Assembly (NCBI RefSeq): GCF_003286085.1
Contig: NW_020825289.1
Span: 4,030,001 to 4,094,000, forward strand
Origin: Drosophila persimilis
Lineage: Eukaryota; Arthropoda; Insecta; Diptera; Drosophilidae
DNA length: 64,000 nt
Direction: 5' to 3'
Shown: piece after piece, positions 34,298 through 46,842 of the stretch
Layout: each line of letters begins with the position of its first letter
Numbering within the stretch: the first letter of the stretch is position 1
Notes under the pieces: generated by a model
Told to the model about the DNA's origin: nothing
The model's database searches: none
What the model saw: only the letters and a program-made list of their open reading frames with translations
Position numbers and translations under genes: made by a program

Positions 34298-37200
34298 ATG
34301 GCCTGTTCCACCAATGTGCTGAAAGTGTTTGCCCTCTTTTGGGACATCATCTATGCTGTGAGTACCGCGAACCTCTCATTGTGATCGGTTCATAGAGAGC
34401 CAGCGTCGAGTTCTGTGTGGCAGCTTCATGACCCCAGATAGCATTAAAACACGAATTAATCGTAAGAGCGGGCCAAGGCAAGGCTAATTGCAGGGAAATT
34501 ACCGCGGCCAGCTGAACTGACTTGGGTCTGTCTGCCTTTGGCTAAATGCCAGATCTTGCTGTAGAATATTTCTCCCGCCCAGACAATGCCTCGATCGGTC
34601 CAAGTTCATTCGGAGATACATCAGTCTTTGATGTGCGGGGCAATTGTTTATTTGATAGCGTAGAACATCAACATTGGGCTATAAAAACTATTGCTATTTT
34701 CTAGTCGGATAGTTTTCCATTCGTTTAGTTAACAACCATTCAAATGAATACTGAAGGCTGTTTGTCGGTTTGTTTTGTGGCGCATTTTGATGCAAATTCG
34801 AGACATAAAACCATCAACATTTTGTCCAATATCCAGTTCAGTCAGTCTGGCGCATAAGCTTTCCAGATGCTGTCCTTCTACGTAACAGTTTTGTACAAAA
34901 ATATCTTTGAGTAAAAATGATTTAATAATTTATTTATTTAGTGATTTTGTTTATATTCTTGCTGAGCTTTTTATTTGAGTTTTTTCCACATTTCTGCTGG
35001 CAGCCAAACGCAAAACTTGGTCACCCACGCCCGCCTGCCACTACTTAACCCTGAACGAAAAAAGATATAGAAATCTATTTGATTTTTTCGTAGCTTCGTG
35101 GCTGTTTGTTTGTTGTAGTTTGTTTTACTTGGGCGAGACTTTACATATACTCGTGCGTTGATGTCATTTCTTAGATGTTTTGGGCATTTTTCTAGAATTT
35201 GTTTTCAAAATGGAATGCGACCGAAGGCTGAGGAAATGCCAGCGCGCACAACGCGGCGTATGAGCAATTTTCCGCATTCGGTTCCAGGCGAGTTCACTCT
35301 CGATTTGCGCGCCGAGAGATTTCAATAATGCTGAGGCCGAGGCCCAGCATTACTTCATTTGGGTGTGGGGACCATATTGTAGGGTCTGGTCTGGTCTGCT
35401 GTAGGGTAGGGCCAAGTCTTTGTCTCACCTTGCTGCTGGTGCCGAGTGACAGAAACCCACATAAATCTCTGGCAAATAGGCAACTCAATGACAGCTGCCA
35501 TAGTTTGTCCGTCTGGCTTCGTTTTTGGGCATTTATTTTATGTACTGGCTCTGGCAATCGATCTACCCACTCGCCGATCTGTGGAGTGGCAGCCTTATCA
35601 GACGACATGCAAATTATGCACATACTATAGTATATAGTGTGTCCCACTAGTCTGACCTTGCGCTCTCGGGTGATAATTGTGTTTAATTGTTTGGCCGCGT
35701 ATGCGTATGCTTATGGGCGGGAAAAGAGAGCAAATTAATAAAAGGTTTTTGGCTTTTGCACTGTCTCCCTGTTGCCAACACCAAGTTCTTATCGCCTTTT
35801 TATGGGACTGAGTGAGTGTCTCCTTAGTGCCTTAAGCACTTGTGACAGTCTTAGATATCAAACGAAAGTTGAGTGGGTTCAGACCCCATATAAACTACGA
35901 CTGTTTGTATAGTTCCACTACGAATTAAGTCCAGTCCCAACATTCGGCTGGCAATTACAAAGTCTAATTATGGTTCAATGTTCTTAAGCAATTCCAGATT
36001 CGGGCATGCTTCGTTTCCATTTCTACTGCGAGTAAAGCCAGTCGCCTGTTCCCAATTTCCATGGGAGCTCCACCGAGAACGTGCCTCCATGCTTTGATTC
36101 CTCATTCGATGACGCAGTACATAGAGGCCCTTGAAATTTGGGTCTGTACTGGGAATGGGGCGGCGGAGCATAATAAATTACAATTAAATGGCGTTGTATA
36201 CTCATAGATACGTGGTTACCACGTGCTGCCAGATGTCTAGAGCTCATCTTCACTCGTTAATTGATGGGGCACTGTCGATTCCCCATTTCGATTATAACTC
36301 AATTAATGTAAATGCCTTTATCTACATCCATATTTAGTTGCAATCCTCATTGAATATGCACAGCTGTTACCCAAGTCCGAGCACAACATTGATTGGCTTT
36401 AACTACTTTTAAGCAATCCCTAAACGGTCTTGGCTATGGATTACAGCCAAAACCGATCAAATTTGTGTACCCCAGCCCAAATGATTAATCGGCTAAATCA
36501 TTCATAATTTTAAGTACACCGTGTGCTGTAAGTTGGTTTTGGAGCCGCTTCAAAGGTGAGGCAGTGCCTCGAGCTCGAGTGCCTCTAGCTCGAGTGACAA
36601 ACAAACAAGTCACGTCAAAGTCAACGATTCTGGCGACTGGTTTAGACGACAGTTGTAATGATAATTGTATACAATGTACAAACGGTTGGGTTGTGGCGGC
36701 AACAGGTTGCTGAATTCAAAGATCAGCAACGTGGAAATACTCGTACAATTATTACGCATTTCATCCACTCACTTTCGGCAGGAGAATTATTTTTCTGTGT
36801 ATTCCTCGGGGGCTTTGGGCAAACTGCCAAGTGGCCATCCACAAACAGTCTACATTTGGCAGAAGTGTGTGAAATTTCGCATTGAATTGGTGGATGGATG
36901 AGTCATTGCGTTAAATTTAAAGTTGCAACTAGCGTTGCAAGTGAGAGGCGAACGATCACTGCACCACTCGACGTATACGTAATTTATGATGACATTAGAT
37001 GGCCCGAGTAGCTCTGGCCTGCCGCCGAAGCATACAACATTACTGATCACATGGTAGAGTATTCCTTCCAACAGCCTGCAACACTGCGTATGAGTGGTCC
37101 ACGGGGGTGGCGGCGGCACGTGGGAAATGTTCGAGCAAGCCATAATTTGCATACGACTATTAGATCTAAGCATGACCTTCAATTAAGCGACTTGTATACA

Positions 37201-38042
37201 GACTTTTATCACCTTTGGGCAATATTTAATCAAGCATTCTCCGCCTCTCTCCCTTCGACAGATTTTCGGCCTGATTGTGATCGGCCTTGGGGTGCACGTC
37301 ATCTATAAATTTGAGCATTTCAACACCGCCGCCTTCGTCATCATTGGCCTGGGCGTGGTTGTGGTGCTGACCGCCCTCTTTGGCGCCCTGGGGGCAGCGC
37401 GCGAGAGCAGCAACATTTCAAAGACGGTAAGTGCAACACTAACACAACTCAGAGAATGAGCTGAAACTTAATCTTTTCTTTTCTCAGTTTGTGTTCATTC
37501 TGGTAGTTCTGGTTGTGCTGGAAGTCCTGGTGGTGGGTTTCCTGTGGATATTCCAAACCTCGTTGCTGATCAATGTGGACAAGACCTTCGATCAGCTGTG
37601 GAACGATCAGCCCGTGCCCATCAAGCCCGGCAATCAGAGCCAAATCGCCAGCCTCGAGCGTTGGGTGAGTTGGTCCGATCTTTAGTCCCGAATTTCCTTA
37701 ATCCCCTGAGGGATTCCCCCATTCAGTTGGACTGCTGTGGCAATGTGGGACCCAAGGACTATATGCTGCCCCCAAATAGTTGCTACAACAGCCAGACGGA
37801 CAAACTCAATCTGGAGGGCTGTCGGCAAAAGTTTCTGGACTTTATTGCCTCACGTTGGACAACCTTCAACTTTGTCTCCCTGGTTCTGGTGGGAGTGGAG
37901 GTTAGTGCGGGTCCTTCCTTCAGTTGAATTCGCATTTATGTTTTCACTCTTTCATTTGTAGATCATTTGCGCCCTGCTGGCCTATGTCCTCGCCAACAGC
38001 ATTGTGAATCGCTGGCGCCGCTCGAAGTACTACCAGAAATAG
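34298..38042 (+). CDS. Tsp42Eg: Tetraspanin 42Eg
   Basis: Five coding exons: 34298-34357, 37262-37426, 37488-37664, 37727-37900, 37962-38042; phase 0; 218 residues. Exon 1 is MACSTNVLKVFALFWDIIYA. TM2 ends LFGALGAARESS: both cysteines of the usual GCCG are replaced, so this palmitoylation site is absent. The small loop is very short (YKFEHFNTAA). The large loop has LDCCG at 135-139, NSCYN and EGC, four cysteines, with a sequon NQS. Its tail is longer than usual and ends RRSKYYQK. Intron 1 is 2.9 kb, with no hidden exon seen. Symbol by order and partial sequence recall. Confidence 0.9.
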
Positions 38043-38883
38043 TTGCCAAATTAGTGTAGAACATTTTTGAGTATAATGCATTTCAAAAAACCAACTTTAT
38101 AAAGCGCATACTTAAGGCCAAAGAACTCGCAATGCAAATACCTGAAGCCAAACAATAGTAGTTCCAAAGTATATCTGGCAAAGAGGATAATTCTGGGTAG
38201 GGCGAGAACTAACCATTTACATTTTAATTTAATCTAATCTAAGCTCGACTTAAGCCACAATCTTTTGTAACAACATTTCGAACAGATCAGCCAAAACCAA
38301 AATAAAGAATTCTTCATAGTTCGTTCGGTGGTTCGGGAATTTCATTTCTGGTTTTGGGAAACTGCTGTTGACATCATTCGGATGATAAATAAGATGACGG
38401 CCCGCAGTTATGAGTATTCGGGGGAATCGGGGGAAATCCGAGGGGGCGCAAGGTGAGGGTGGACACATGCTGTCTCTCATGTCTTGTGGGGCAGATCCGT
38501 GGGCGGGCGCCGTACGCTAATTTTTGTTTCTGTTCCACGAGTATATTCTATATTCTTTATTTCCCCTGAGCTTTTATCTATGCCGAACCTCTCTGTCTTT
38601 CTCTCTGTGTATTTTGGCCACTGCAACGCTCCGGGCCGGATGGATGGCGACAGAGTCCGAGGCAGAGACATCCCATCCACACAAAATATCTGTATCTATG
38701 GGTTAATCGTTTCCCAACGCTTTGTCAGCCTCAGACAAACAAATGAAGATTATGGGACTTTAGTCGATGATTTGATGGCAAGGCCCAAGGTGTGCTCGCC
38801 CCCAGCGGAAAAACTCTTGTGAAAATTCCGATTATTAGCTACGAGCTGCGATCTCTCTCTCCTCTCCACTCCTCTCCGGCGTC
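38043..38883. other. Tsp42Eg 3' UTR and Tsp42Eh upstream region
   Basis: No coding exon recognised. Short open frames on both strands lack motifs. Confidence 0.5.
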
Positions 38884-39940
38884 ATGTACCGCAGCAGCCG
38901 CCTGCTCAGATATATTTTGTGTGTCATCAGCGGGATTTGTGCTGTAAGTGCTTAAAAATAGTTCTGAGTAACAACTGAACTCCTGACATTGGCATCAATC
39001 GATGGATCTTCTTAGGTGGGGGGCTGTCTGCTCATCTGGTATGGAGCCTGGCTGCTGGAGAGCCTCGCTGATGAGCAGAGCGTGGTGGTCCTCGATCATG
39101 GCGAGGACCTGGCCGCCGTGCTCTGCATCCTGCTGGGCTCTGTCATCATTCTAGCCAGCATCTTCGGCTGTGTGGCCATGGGCAGGGACTCCAGGACTAT
39201 GTTGATCTGTGTAAGTGGGATCTCCCTCAAGAATACCCATCTCAATCCTTATACTCTCTTTTGCAGTATGCGGTTCTGTTGGTTCTGCTCTTGGTGGTTC
39301 AGTTCGTGATGTTCAGCATCAGCTTTGCAGCCAGCAAGGACACACTGCCGGACAGCCTGCGTCAAGGCTTCGACGATCTGTGGGATCATCAGCATGTGGG
39401 GAACAGCACCCTGAACACCTACGAGCACTGGGTGAGCTGCCTCCGTCCTTGATTACCTTCGAGCCCAACTTGAACCCCTTTCAATGTTTTTAGCTGCACT
39501 GCTGTGGTCGCAACAGTGCCGAGGACTATATGCATCTGGACAAGGAGCTGCCAGCGAGCTGCTGCCTCGATCTGGACTGCACAAAGCCCTTGAATCTGTA
39601 TATGGCAGGCTGCGAGATTAAGTTCAAGGAGTACCTCGGCGGAAAGACTGCGAATTTTCATTCGCTGAGTTGGTTCCTTATTCTCACTGAGGTGGGTCTG
39701 CTGTCTATGCCATTTGCTATCCAATCGATCTACTCATATGAATCATATAAATTCAATCGTTGCTTCATTCATTGCATCTCTTGCATCGCTTCCATACATT
39801 GCACCTTTCCACAGGTATCATATTTATTGTTGTATCCCCTAATTATTCAAGTTTAATTACAGTTTGCTGGTTCTGTGACCACCTGCTACCTGGTGGACAG
39901 CATACGAAACCATCGCGATCGCGTACGATTCTATAATTAA
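38884..39940 (+). CDS. Tsp42Eh: Tetraspanin 42Eh
   Basis: Five coding exons: 38884-38943, 39016-39210, 39267-39431, 39494-39691, 39863-39940; phase 0; 231 residues, the longest plus-strand member. Exon 1 is MYRSSRLLRYILCVISGICA. TM2 ends IFGCVAMGRDSRT, a departure from the usual IRES. The large loop has LHCCGRNSAEDYMHLDKELP, then ASCCLDLDC and AGC, six cysteines with CCG at 143-145. A sequon NST lies before it. TM4 has polar residues (SVTTCYLVDS) and the tail is RNHRDRVRFYN. Loop layout is close to Ei and Ej. Symbol by order. Confidence 0.9.
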
Positions 39941-40688
39941 ATTAAATTCTTACTGTCGACTTCTCGAGCTGTATTATCACTACTTGTGTGTGTTATTTCC
40001 TGGCCCACGAGCCTTGGCATATTGTGATTGTAATTTAATCAACTTAGGCTACAGATACCTAGTATTCATTCATAAAATTGTAAACTTGCTCCCACGCGGA
40101 GACAAGAAATAAAAACGAAAACGAAAATAACCGAAAACCTGTTGTTGCCATTGACTGAAATTTTACAAGAAAACAGAAAACTGTTTTGGCCAGCAGGCAT
40201 ACGAGACGAGCAGATGGGATCCGGAGATAAATAGGAAAGCCTCTCGCACAAAGAGACAGTAGACGGGAGGCGGCAGACGGCAGACGGGGCCAAGCTAGGT
40301 GGGCGATGCACGGCGCCGCTCTCGATTTTCACTCACAGATTTACGAGTATATTCGTATACAGAGATACAGATACATATAGATAGGTAGAATGTAGTCAAA
40401 ACAAAAACACACTGTTTCAGTTGATTCACGCCACTGAAACACAGCGGTCAGCAGCAGCGATCAGCAGCGATCAACAGCGAACGGAATAGACAGAGAGATC
40501 TTGTACTCCGCCTGTGCTGTATCCGTCAGATACGCAGCTGAAACTGGCTATTGGCTATTGCCATATACGTAACCCTGCTCGATGCATTCTGTATAATTTG
40601 GCTGATTCCAACAGTTGAGACTAGCCACAGAGACGCAGTTCCCATCTTCAGTTCAGTTCTGTTCGGTGCGTCCTCGTCCAGAGTCAAC
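39941..40688. other. Tsp42Eh 3' UTR and Tsp42Ei upstream region
   Basis: No exon. Contains a run of agcagcga-type repeats at 40445-40480 in the probable Tsp42Ei 5' UTR or promoter. Confidence 0.5.
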
Positions 40689-41568
40689 ATGGGTCTGGCC
40701 TCCACTACAGTGAAGCATCTCTTACTTTTGCTCAATTTCGTATTTGCCGTGAGTATGAGTGGGCAGAGCATCTGTCTGCGTGTGTCTCTGACTCTCTGGG
40801 AATTCTACAGGTGCTGGGTCTGGTGCTGATTGCCTTTGGAATTTTCTTTTTGATCAGCGCCGCCGAGAATGCAGTCAGCATTGGTGAGAACGTGGCCGGG
40901 GGCCTGATCATTGGCCTGGGCGCTGTCATATTGGTCATAGCGGTCTTTGGCTGCCTGGCGGCCATTCACGAGTCCCCAGTCCGGCTCTTGATTGTGAGTA
41001 CCTGGTCTTTTATCTTCGGCAAGCGTGATCGTGATCTCCGTTGTAAAATTCTCTATTTTTCGCCAGTATGTGGGAGTCGTGGTGGTGCTGATCCTCACCC
41101 AGCTGCTGTTCCTCAGCATGGCATCGCACGGCACCAAGGACGGCCTCTCGGGCAGCATCAACGAGGGCTTCGATCGCCTCTGGGAGGCGGAGCGCAACGA
41201 GTCCGGCGCCCTGGCCTACTACGAAAACTGGCTGCACTGCTGCGGGGTCAACAGCTCCGAGGATTACTGGATCATCCACCATGCCATACCCTCCAGCTGT
41301 TGCCTGGACAACAAATGCGTGGACAGCACGAGTGTCTACAAGGTCGGCTGCAAGGCCGAATTCGTGGAGTATCTCGACGACAAGCTCCTGGTGTTCAAGA
41401 TCGTCTGCTGGCTGCTCATCATTGGCGAGGTAAGTCGCCTCCATTCCTTTCCCCATCTCAAACTAAGGCGCTTTCTCTCCGTTTCAGGCTGTCGGGGCCG
41501 TGTTCGGCTGGCTGCTGTACAGCAGCGTCAAGAACCAGAGTCGACGCAACAACGCGGTCTGGATGTGA
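40689..41568 (+). CDS. Tsp42Ei: Tetraspanin 42Ei
   Basis: Four coding exons: 40689-40748, 40811-40993, 41067-41429, 41488-41568; phase 0; 228 residues. Exon 1 is MGLASTTVKHLLLLLNFVFA. TM2 ends VFGCLAAIHESPV. Exon 3 fuses TM3 with the whole large loop, so the intron before CCG is lost. The loop has LHCCGVNSSEDYWIIHHAIP, SSCCLDNKC and VGC, six cysteines with CCG at 139-141 and sequons NES and NSS. Tail NQSRRNNAVWM lacks the usual RRxY end. All introns are 57-73 bases, so the gene is very compact. It is paralogous to the gene at 42493, which shares the same intron loss. Symbol by order. Confidence 0.9.
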
Positions 41569-42492
41569 GGCACATCTTAAGTTACATAAGTATTAAATTA
41601 AATAATATTACAAGCCGGTTTCTAATCACTCCTGTACTTTTTGCAACTCAACACAAACTAATGAGCAATTTCGTAATCGCTTAATTCTGTAATACTCGTA
41701 TGTATCAAGTACTCACAATATCAAAGTAAAAGTTGTTCTGATCTAATGTCCGGCTCGCTGTGCAGTGCTGTCTTGTGGGGATCAGGGGATGCATTGAGAC
41801 GATATGCCTAAAGGCCTGATGCAGCTGGAAAGGCTCTGGTTGAACGAAACGCAAACTGATCCTCCCTGCTACGTTTCTAACCGCTAAGTACGTACTCCAT
41901 CATATGAAGGCACTGAAAGGCAGCGGTCTGTGTCCCTTTCCTTCTCTTCAGGGAAGAAAAGATTGATAGTTGTCAATGCTGAAAGTGTTTGAGGTGCTGT
42001 GTTCCCTGTAGGTGCTCTGCTTTTTAGTGATTTTATTTGTGGAACAATCCCATTAGCTTCCGGTGGAAATCAGAACGCTGGATCCCTGGAACGGTTGTTG
42101 GAGTGCTGTGGTCGTCTACTTTCGAATCTAAGGGGGAGTTTTTCCCTTTTAGGCTTATGGTTTTGGATTGGGTTGGAATATCAGGGAGTCCACCCATTAA
42201 CACAATGCTGGACTATTCAAACTCTATTTATTCAAAAAAACATGTTTCTATTCCTCTGTGTATTTCATTGCCGGACGGAATTGGAAAACACTTTCGCATT
42301 GGGGTTACTCCAAAAGAGTTTCGAAGTCAGTTTCAGTTTCACTGTCATTCGTGTCACAGCTCTGAAATATATCGAATGTAAGCTGTAGAACGGAACTAGC
42401 CGTGACATTTGATAGACAGAATTTCGCAATAAATTCGCTGCTTTTCGGAAGTCAAATAAGCATTACCATCTTCGGCTCGGATCGTCCATACC
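41569..42492. other. Spacer between the Ei-like duplicates
   Basis: No intact gene. A possible tetraspanin relic at about 41979-42210 is described separately. The rest is the Tsp42Ei 3' UTR and the upstream region of the next gene. Confidence 0.5.
41979..42210 (+). pseudogene. Possible tetraspanin relic
   Basis: From 41979 the sequence reads MLKVFEVLCSL then stop, reminiscent of a tetraspanin first exon. From about 42053 an open frame gives GNQNAGSLERLLECCGRLLS, then FSLLGLWFWIGLE. LLECCG preceded by a gap-free acidic/polar run resembles the Ei segment ending YENWLHCCG, and LLGLWFWIGLE resembles a TM4 exon end, as in other members that finish GIE or GLE. The loop between them is missing and there is no usable TM1-TM3. 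This fits a decayed extra copy beside the Ei pair, but the match is short and could be chance. Confidence 0.35.
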
Positions 42493-43819
42493 ATGGCTTC
42501 GTCACTAAAGAAAATGTTGATCTCGATGAACTTTGTTCATGCTGTAAGTTTAATGCTGCCGCACCGTTCCGCGTTTCTGATACTTCATGCCCTCTGCAGA
42601 CGGTTTCACTGTTGGTTATTGTATGTGGCATATCGTTTTTTATTGACGAGGTCAGCACTCTTGAGAAAGTCGCCGGCAGCTTGACTATTGCCCAAGGAGC
42701 TGTTGGACTGATCCTGTCGATATTTTGCAGGGGAGCAGCCAAAAACGAGTCGCTCAACTGTCTAAGAAATGTGAGTATTCATAGAACTACGAGTGTAAAT
42801 GATGTCCCGATAGTCGCTGAAAGTCTCGACATTACACATAAATCGGTTGATATATAGCACAGTTATTTTTTTAGCTGACACTTTGTTATTCGGCCTACAT
42901 TGATCCGATTTTCCACTTATATTCTGCTATAGACTTCGTGATTTGTGGAAAAAATCCACCGTACAGCATTTAAGATCCATCAAAGACTTTCGAATGCTCA
43001 TGGCTTGGAAGCCATCTTTTAAGACATTCCCATTCAACCCGATACATATATTTTGGAATATAGTTTGTCAGGGTATTTGAAGCTTCGGCATGTCGAAGCT
43101 GTTCATTGTCATCATATAATCCGGGTTTAAAATCACTGTTTTTTTTAATGTATTGAACTGAAAAGCTACTCATTGAGAAATCGAATTGATCCTCGAGCAT
43201 CGACATATTGACTGAGTATATGAGCTGTGCTGTACGTGCTGTCTTTACGTGCTTTCTGCCTTATTTTCAATCAAAAAATATGGATTTAAACTTTTCGTTT
43301 TGCTCTAGTATGTGGCTATAGCAATGCTGCAAATATTCAGCCAGCTACTGCTCCTCTACGAGGCCGCGAATAGCTCGGTCCGCATCGGCAGAATCTTTGA
43401 TGACCTGTGGGAAGCGGATAGGAGGGGCCTGGCATTGCAACGGCGCCTAGGGTTCTATGAGAAGTTTTTAAAGTGCTGTGGCGTGAACGGCGCCGACGAC
43501 TACTCGAAGATCCACCTTCACCCGCCAAAGAGCTGCTGCATAGACGAAGAATCCGAATTCGACTCGCCCCTTCACCCGTACGGCTGCAAAACCCAATTCT
43601 CTGATTATGTCTTTAGCAAATTACTCCTCCTAAAACTGGCCTGTTGGGTGCTCATAGTGGTTGGGGTGCGTATACCCAGTACCCAGTCGGACTCTCCTTC
43701 AAGCACTCTTTCCCTTTCAGACTAATGGGGCCCTATGCGGGTGGCGGTTGTACAGGATCGTGAAGAGGCAGATCCAACGCGACAACGACTGTTTGGACGA
43801 AGACTCAAAGGAAATTTGA
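42493..43819 (+). CDS. Divergent tandem duplicate of Tsp42Ei
   Basis: Four coding exons: 42493-42543, 42600-42770, 43309-43665, 43721-43819; phase 0; 225 residues, no stop. Exon 1 is short (17 codons, MASSLKKMLISMNFVHA). TM2 is weakened and ends SIFCRGAAKNESL. Exon 3 fuses TM3 and the loop as in Tsp42Ei: FYEKFLKCCGVNGADDY, KSCC, then an acidic run with no cysteine, then YGC. That leaves five loop cysteines, so one is unpaired. TM4 is ALCGWRLYRIV with a charged tail ending DEDSKEI. The last donor is GTGCGT. Either a fast-evolving functional copy or a gene losing constraint. It may be lineage-specific, since I recall only one Ei in D. melanogaster. Confidence 0.75.
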
Positions 43820-45406
43820 AGAGACTTTGATGTAATATAAACTATTTTACTTAATTTTTTTATTTATTTATTTGTACATTATCCTAGTGCCACACGATTT
43901 ACTTATAAATACAAAATAATTTTAGTCTTATAATGTATCGTACATATGTATGTACATTAATTTTATAATACTAAGCTTGTTTTTAACAGTGATTGATTTT
44001 TTATTTATTTTTTACAATCTTTAAATTTTAAATTGAATGGGAATATTGTTTTTTATATTAAATATTCATTTGTTAAATTTGTATTTAGATATTTATTAGT
44101 TAATTTTCTTATGTTTGTATTTGTATTTAGGTGTGTATAGTAGTTTAATACAAAATTGAGCTGCGTTTCCAATGTGTTTCATGTCATTTGGGAGCTGATT
44201 CCACAGAGTGAGCAAAGAATTACTTTTCAGAGCTAGCGAGATTGTATCTCAAGCAACAAAAATCTTTTTTCCTTCTAGACTATCGATGACTATTATCGAT
44301 GGTAATCTATTTCTTCTTCTTAAAGATAGAGAGAGTTTTATCGACAATCTTGACTTTGGTCAGGCTTTTGTGAACACACCTTATATTCAGTTTCAGGTAT
44401 CCTTGCTAGTGAGAGGATAGGTGTGACTTTAGATTGTGGAATACCAGCTGTGGGATCGAATGATTTATCGAACACAGACACTAACTTACATGTAGACCTC
44501 CGAAAAACTTTGGCAAAGGTTGTGGCTGCCGGAAGGAGTCAATCTCTTTAAATTAATTAATTAATTAATCAATCAAATAATTTAATATATTTTCTTATGT
44601 CGATAAATTTGCGTTATACGTACGTGTGATTGTTTTGATAATTATTATTGTAGTACCCCTGAATGGCAGTAAAATTATTCTGTTAAGACTACCAAAATAC
44701 AATTCTAAGTAAAGAATTTGCGATCCTTAAGGTAACGTAATATAAATGTGCATAGTGCAAAAGCGAAACTGAATAAGAGTCTAGCAAGAACTAGTTACAA
44801 TGAGGCTACATTGAGTTCGAAAGTAGCAGATTGGGTTTGTAGCTCAAGCTTCATCCGTATTGTCACAATCTCATTCTTTCAACAGGAGCAACTACTTTCC
44901 GCACAGGGAACACCCAAAGTCGGACACGGTTTGATGTGGCACCCGGTATGCCACATGGCACTGCGGCTGCGTCATTGCCATCAAGCGGATGGGTGGGGGG
45001 CTGGCTTGTTCGGATTTTTGTTTGGGTTTCGGTGGGTTCTGTGGTGAATTCAGCGTGTGATGTTCGGCGGCGACACTTGGTGGCGCTCTGTGTTGTGTTC
45101 AGTCGCTGGCCAGCATTTGGGGCATCAACACGAGCCTTCACTGATCCAGAATTGGGCCTGGGGAGTCGGGCTTCGATTGGGACTTGGGTTCTATCACTTA
45201 ATTCTAGAGTAAACAATGGCCTCCCACCTGGAATAGGGGAAATCGAGCGAATCGGCAGACCCCCAGAGAAACCAAATTTCCGTTTAAACAGCAGCCCTTC
45301 AGGGATGTGAGTGTAATAATATCCAGATAATTATTTATATTTAAGGGAATGGCCATGGCACGAGTGAAAATGTGTTCTTTTGATACCGCAGCTCCCTTCG
45401 GACAGC
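43820..45406. other. AT-rich spacer before Tsp42Ej
   Basis: 43830-44760 is strongly AT-rich with ttaattaattaatt at about 44550. No gene is supported. Frames around 44936-45310 are chance overlaps without motifs. Confidence 0.5.
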
Positions 45407-46842
45407 ATGGAGAAGTCTTTTCCCATATCGCCTTGGAAGTACGCCCTGTTCGCCACCTGCATTCTGATAACGGTAAGTCCCGTCCCCCCAACCGTGACAT
45501 CCTCCACACCCAGGGCCGTACTCTTGACCCATCCAAGTCTTGCACAACAACCCGGTAGTCTCGTAAAAGAAGCGAACAAAAATCAATATTGTGCAAAAGT
45601 GCAAAATTACGAGAGCAACGCATTTGTCGCCGGCCATAGGCGGAAAATCGCCCATAAGGATGGCTAAAAGCAAATCGAACAGAACTAAAGTATATTTATA
45701 CATTTATTTATTTATGTATTTATGCATTGTATATTTCAGCCGAACAGCTGGGAGCTGGTGTGCACTTGGCACTCAATCCGATTGCCCGATATGCCCGATT
45801 CTTGCCTTCCCTTCATGTAAACCGCTTACACAATCATGCGCCCATTTTGTTATGATTAAGTTGATTTAGCAAATTAGATTGTTATTTCTATATACAATGA
45901 GCATCAGGATAATGTCAAGTCTGCAAATGCCAAGGCTCCCGGCATTGTGCTAAGAACCTAGAAACAAAACTCATTGCAGTAAAGCCCCAATCTTTATTGA
46001 CGAGGAAGATTCACCCAAGAAATACTTGGGGGAATGCTATTTTATGCCTATTAGCTATTATGAATCACAGGAATTCCATCATCGTTCTCGTCTAATTGTT
46101 TCTCTTTTTCAGGCCTGTACTGTGCTCTTCTTTTCCTGTGGTGTCGTCACATGGGGCTCGGCAGCCTCCATCTTTGGCAGCTATACGACTGCTCTGATCG
46201 GAGCGGCCGTCTTTGGGGTGGCCTTCCTCGGCGTGTATGTGGCCCTCAAGGAATCCTATAAGTACTCGATACTCGTGAGTATTCCTGGACTCTGTGTGAG
46301 GACGATCCTTTTTACGTGTGTCCCACAGTTTATGTTCGTCAGTGGACTGGTCATCGTCACGATGGTTGCCTACTTCTTCACCTTCGCGGCGATGAAAGGA
46401 GATCTACTGGCGCACTTTGACGAGCGGGTCCGGCAGTTGTTTGAGGAGAAGACGCACAGTAACGACAAGATGCAGCCCATCCACAGCCTGTTCCGCTGCT
46501 GTGGGCTGGAGGGACCGCAGGACTACCTCGGCGAGGAGAACGGGGCCTTGCCCGCCAGCTGTTGCTTCGCCTTCGACTGCTCCAATCCGACGAACGTCTT
46601 CCAGCAGGGCTGTGCCACCAAGGCCAACGAAAATTTGAAAATGCAGGCGGATATCACTTACTACTGCTGCATGGCAATTATTGCCCTTGAGGTGCGAATT
46701 ATGATAAGTTGCGTTGGAAGAGACGTTTAAGCCATTTGTTTCATTGCAGTTTATGGGCATTCTCACGGCCTACTACATGGGCCGGGCCCGGAAGTATGCG
46801 AAGACCAAGATCAAGGACGACGAGAGCCACCTAAACGATTGA
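45407..46842 (+). CDS. Tsp42Ej: Tetraspanin 42Ej / sunglasses (symbol by position)
   Basis: Four coding exons: 45407-45472, 46113-46274, 46329-46691, 46750-46842; phase 0; 227 residues. Exon 1 is unusual: MEKSFPISPWKYALFATC, lacking the early cysteines. The small loop is short (ASIFGSYTT). TM2 ends LGVYVALKESYKY without the GCCG. Exon 3 fuses TM3 with the loop (FRCCG at 131-135, ASCCFAFDC, QGC; six cysteines). TM4 is followed by GRARKYAKTKIKDDESHLND, a longer, charged tail than the neighbours. In D. melanogaster the gene at this position, sunglasses, is a lysosomal tetraspanin needed for light-induced rhodopsin degradation. Assignment is by order, so the function is inferred. AATAAA at 46917. 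Confidence 0.85.

Noticed and set aside
41010..41456. 148-codon minus-strand frame over Tsp42Ei exon 3
   Set aside because: Antisense of a conserved tetraspanin loop exon with strong codon bias; typical shadow.
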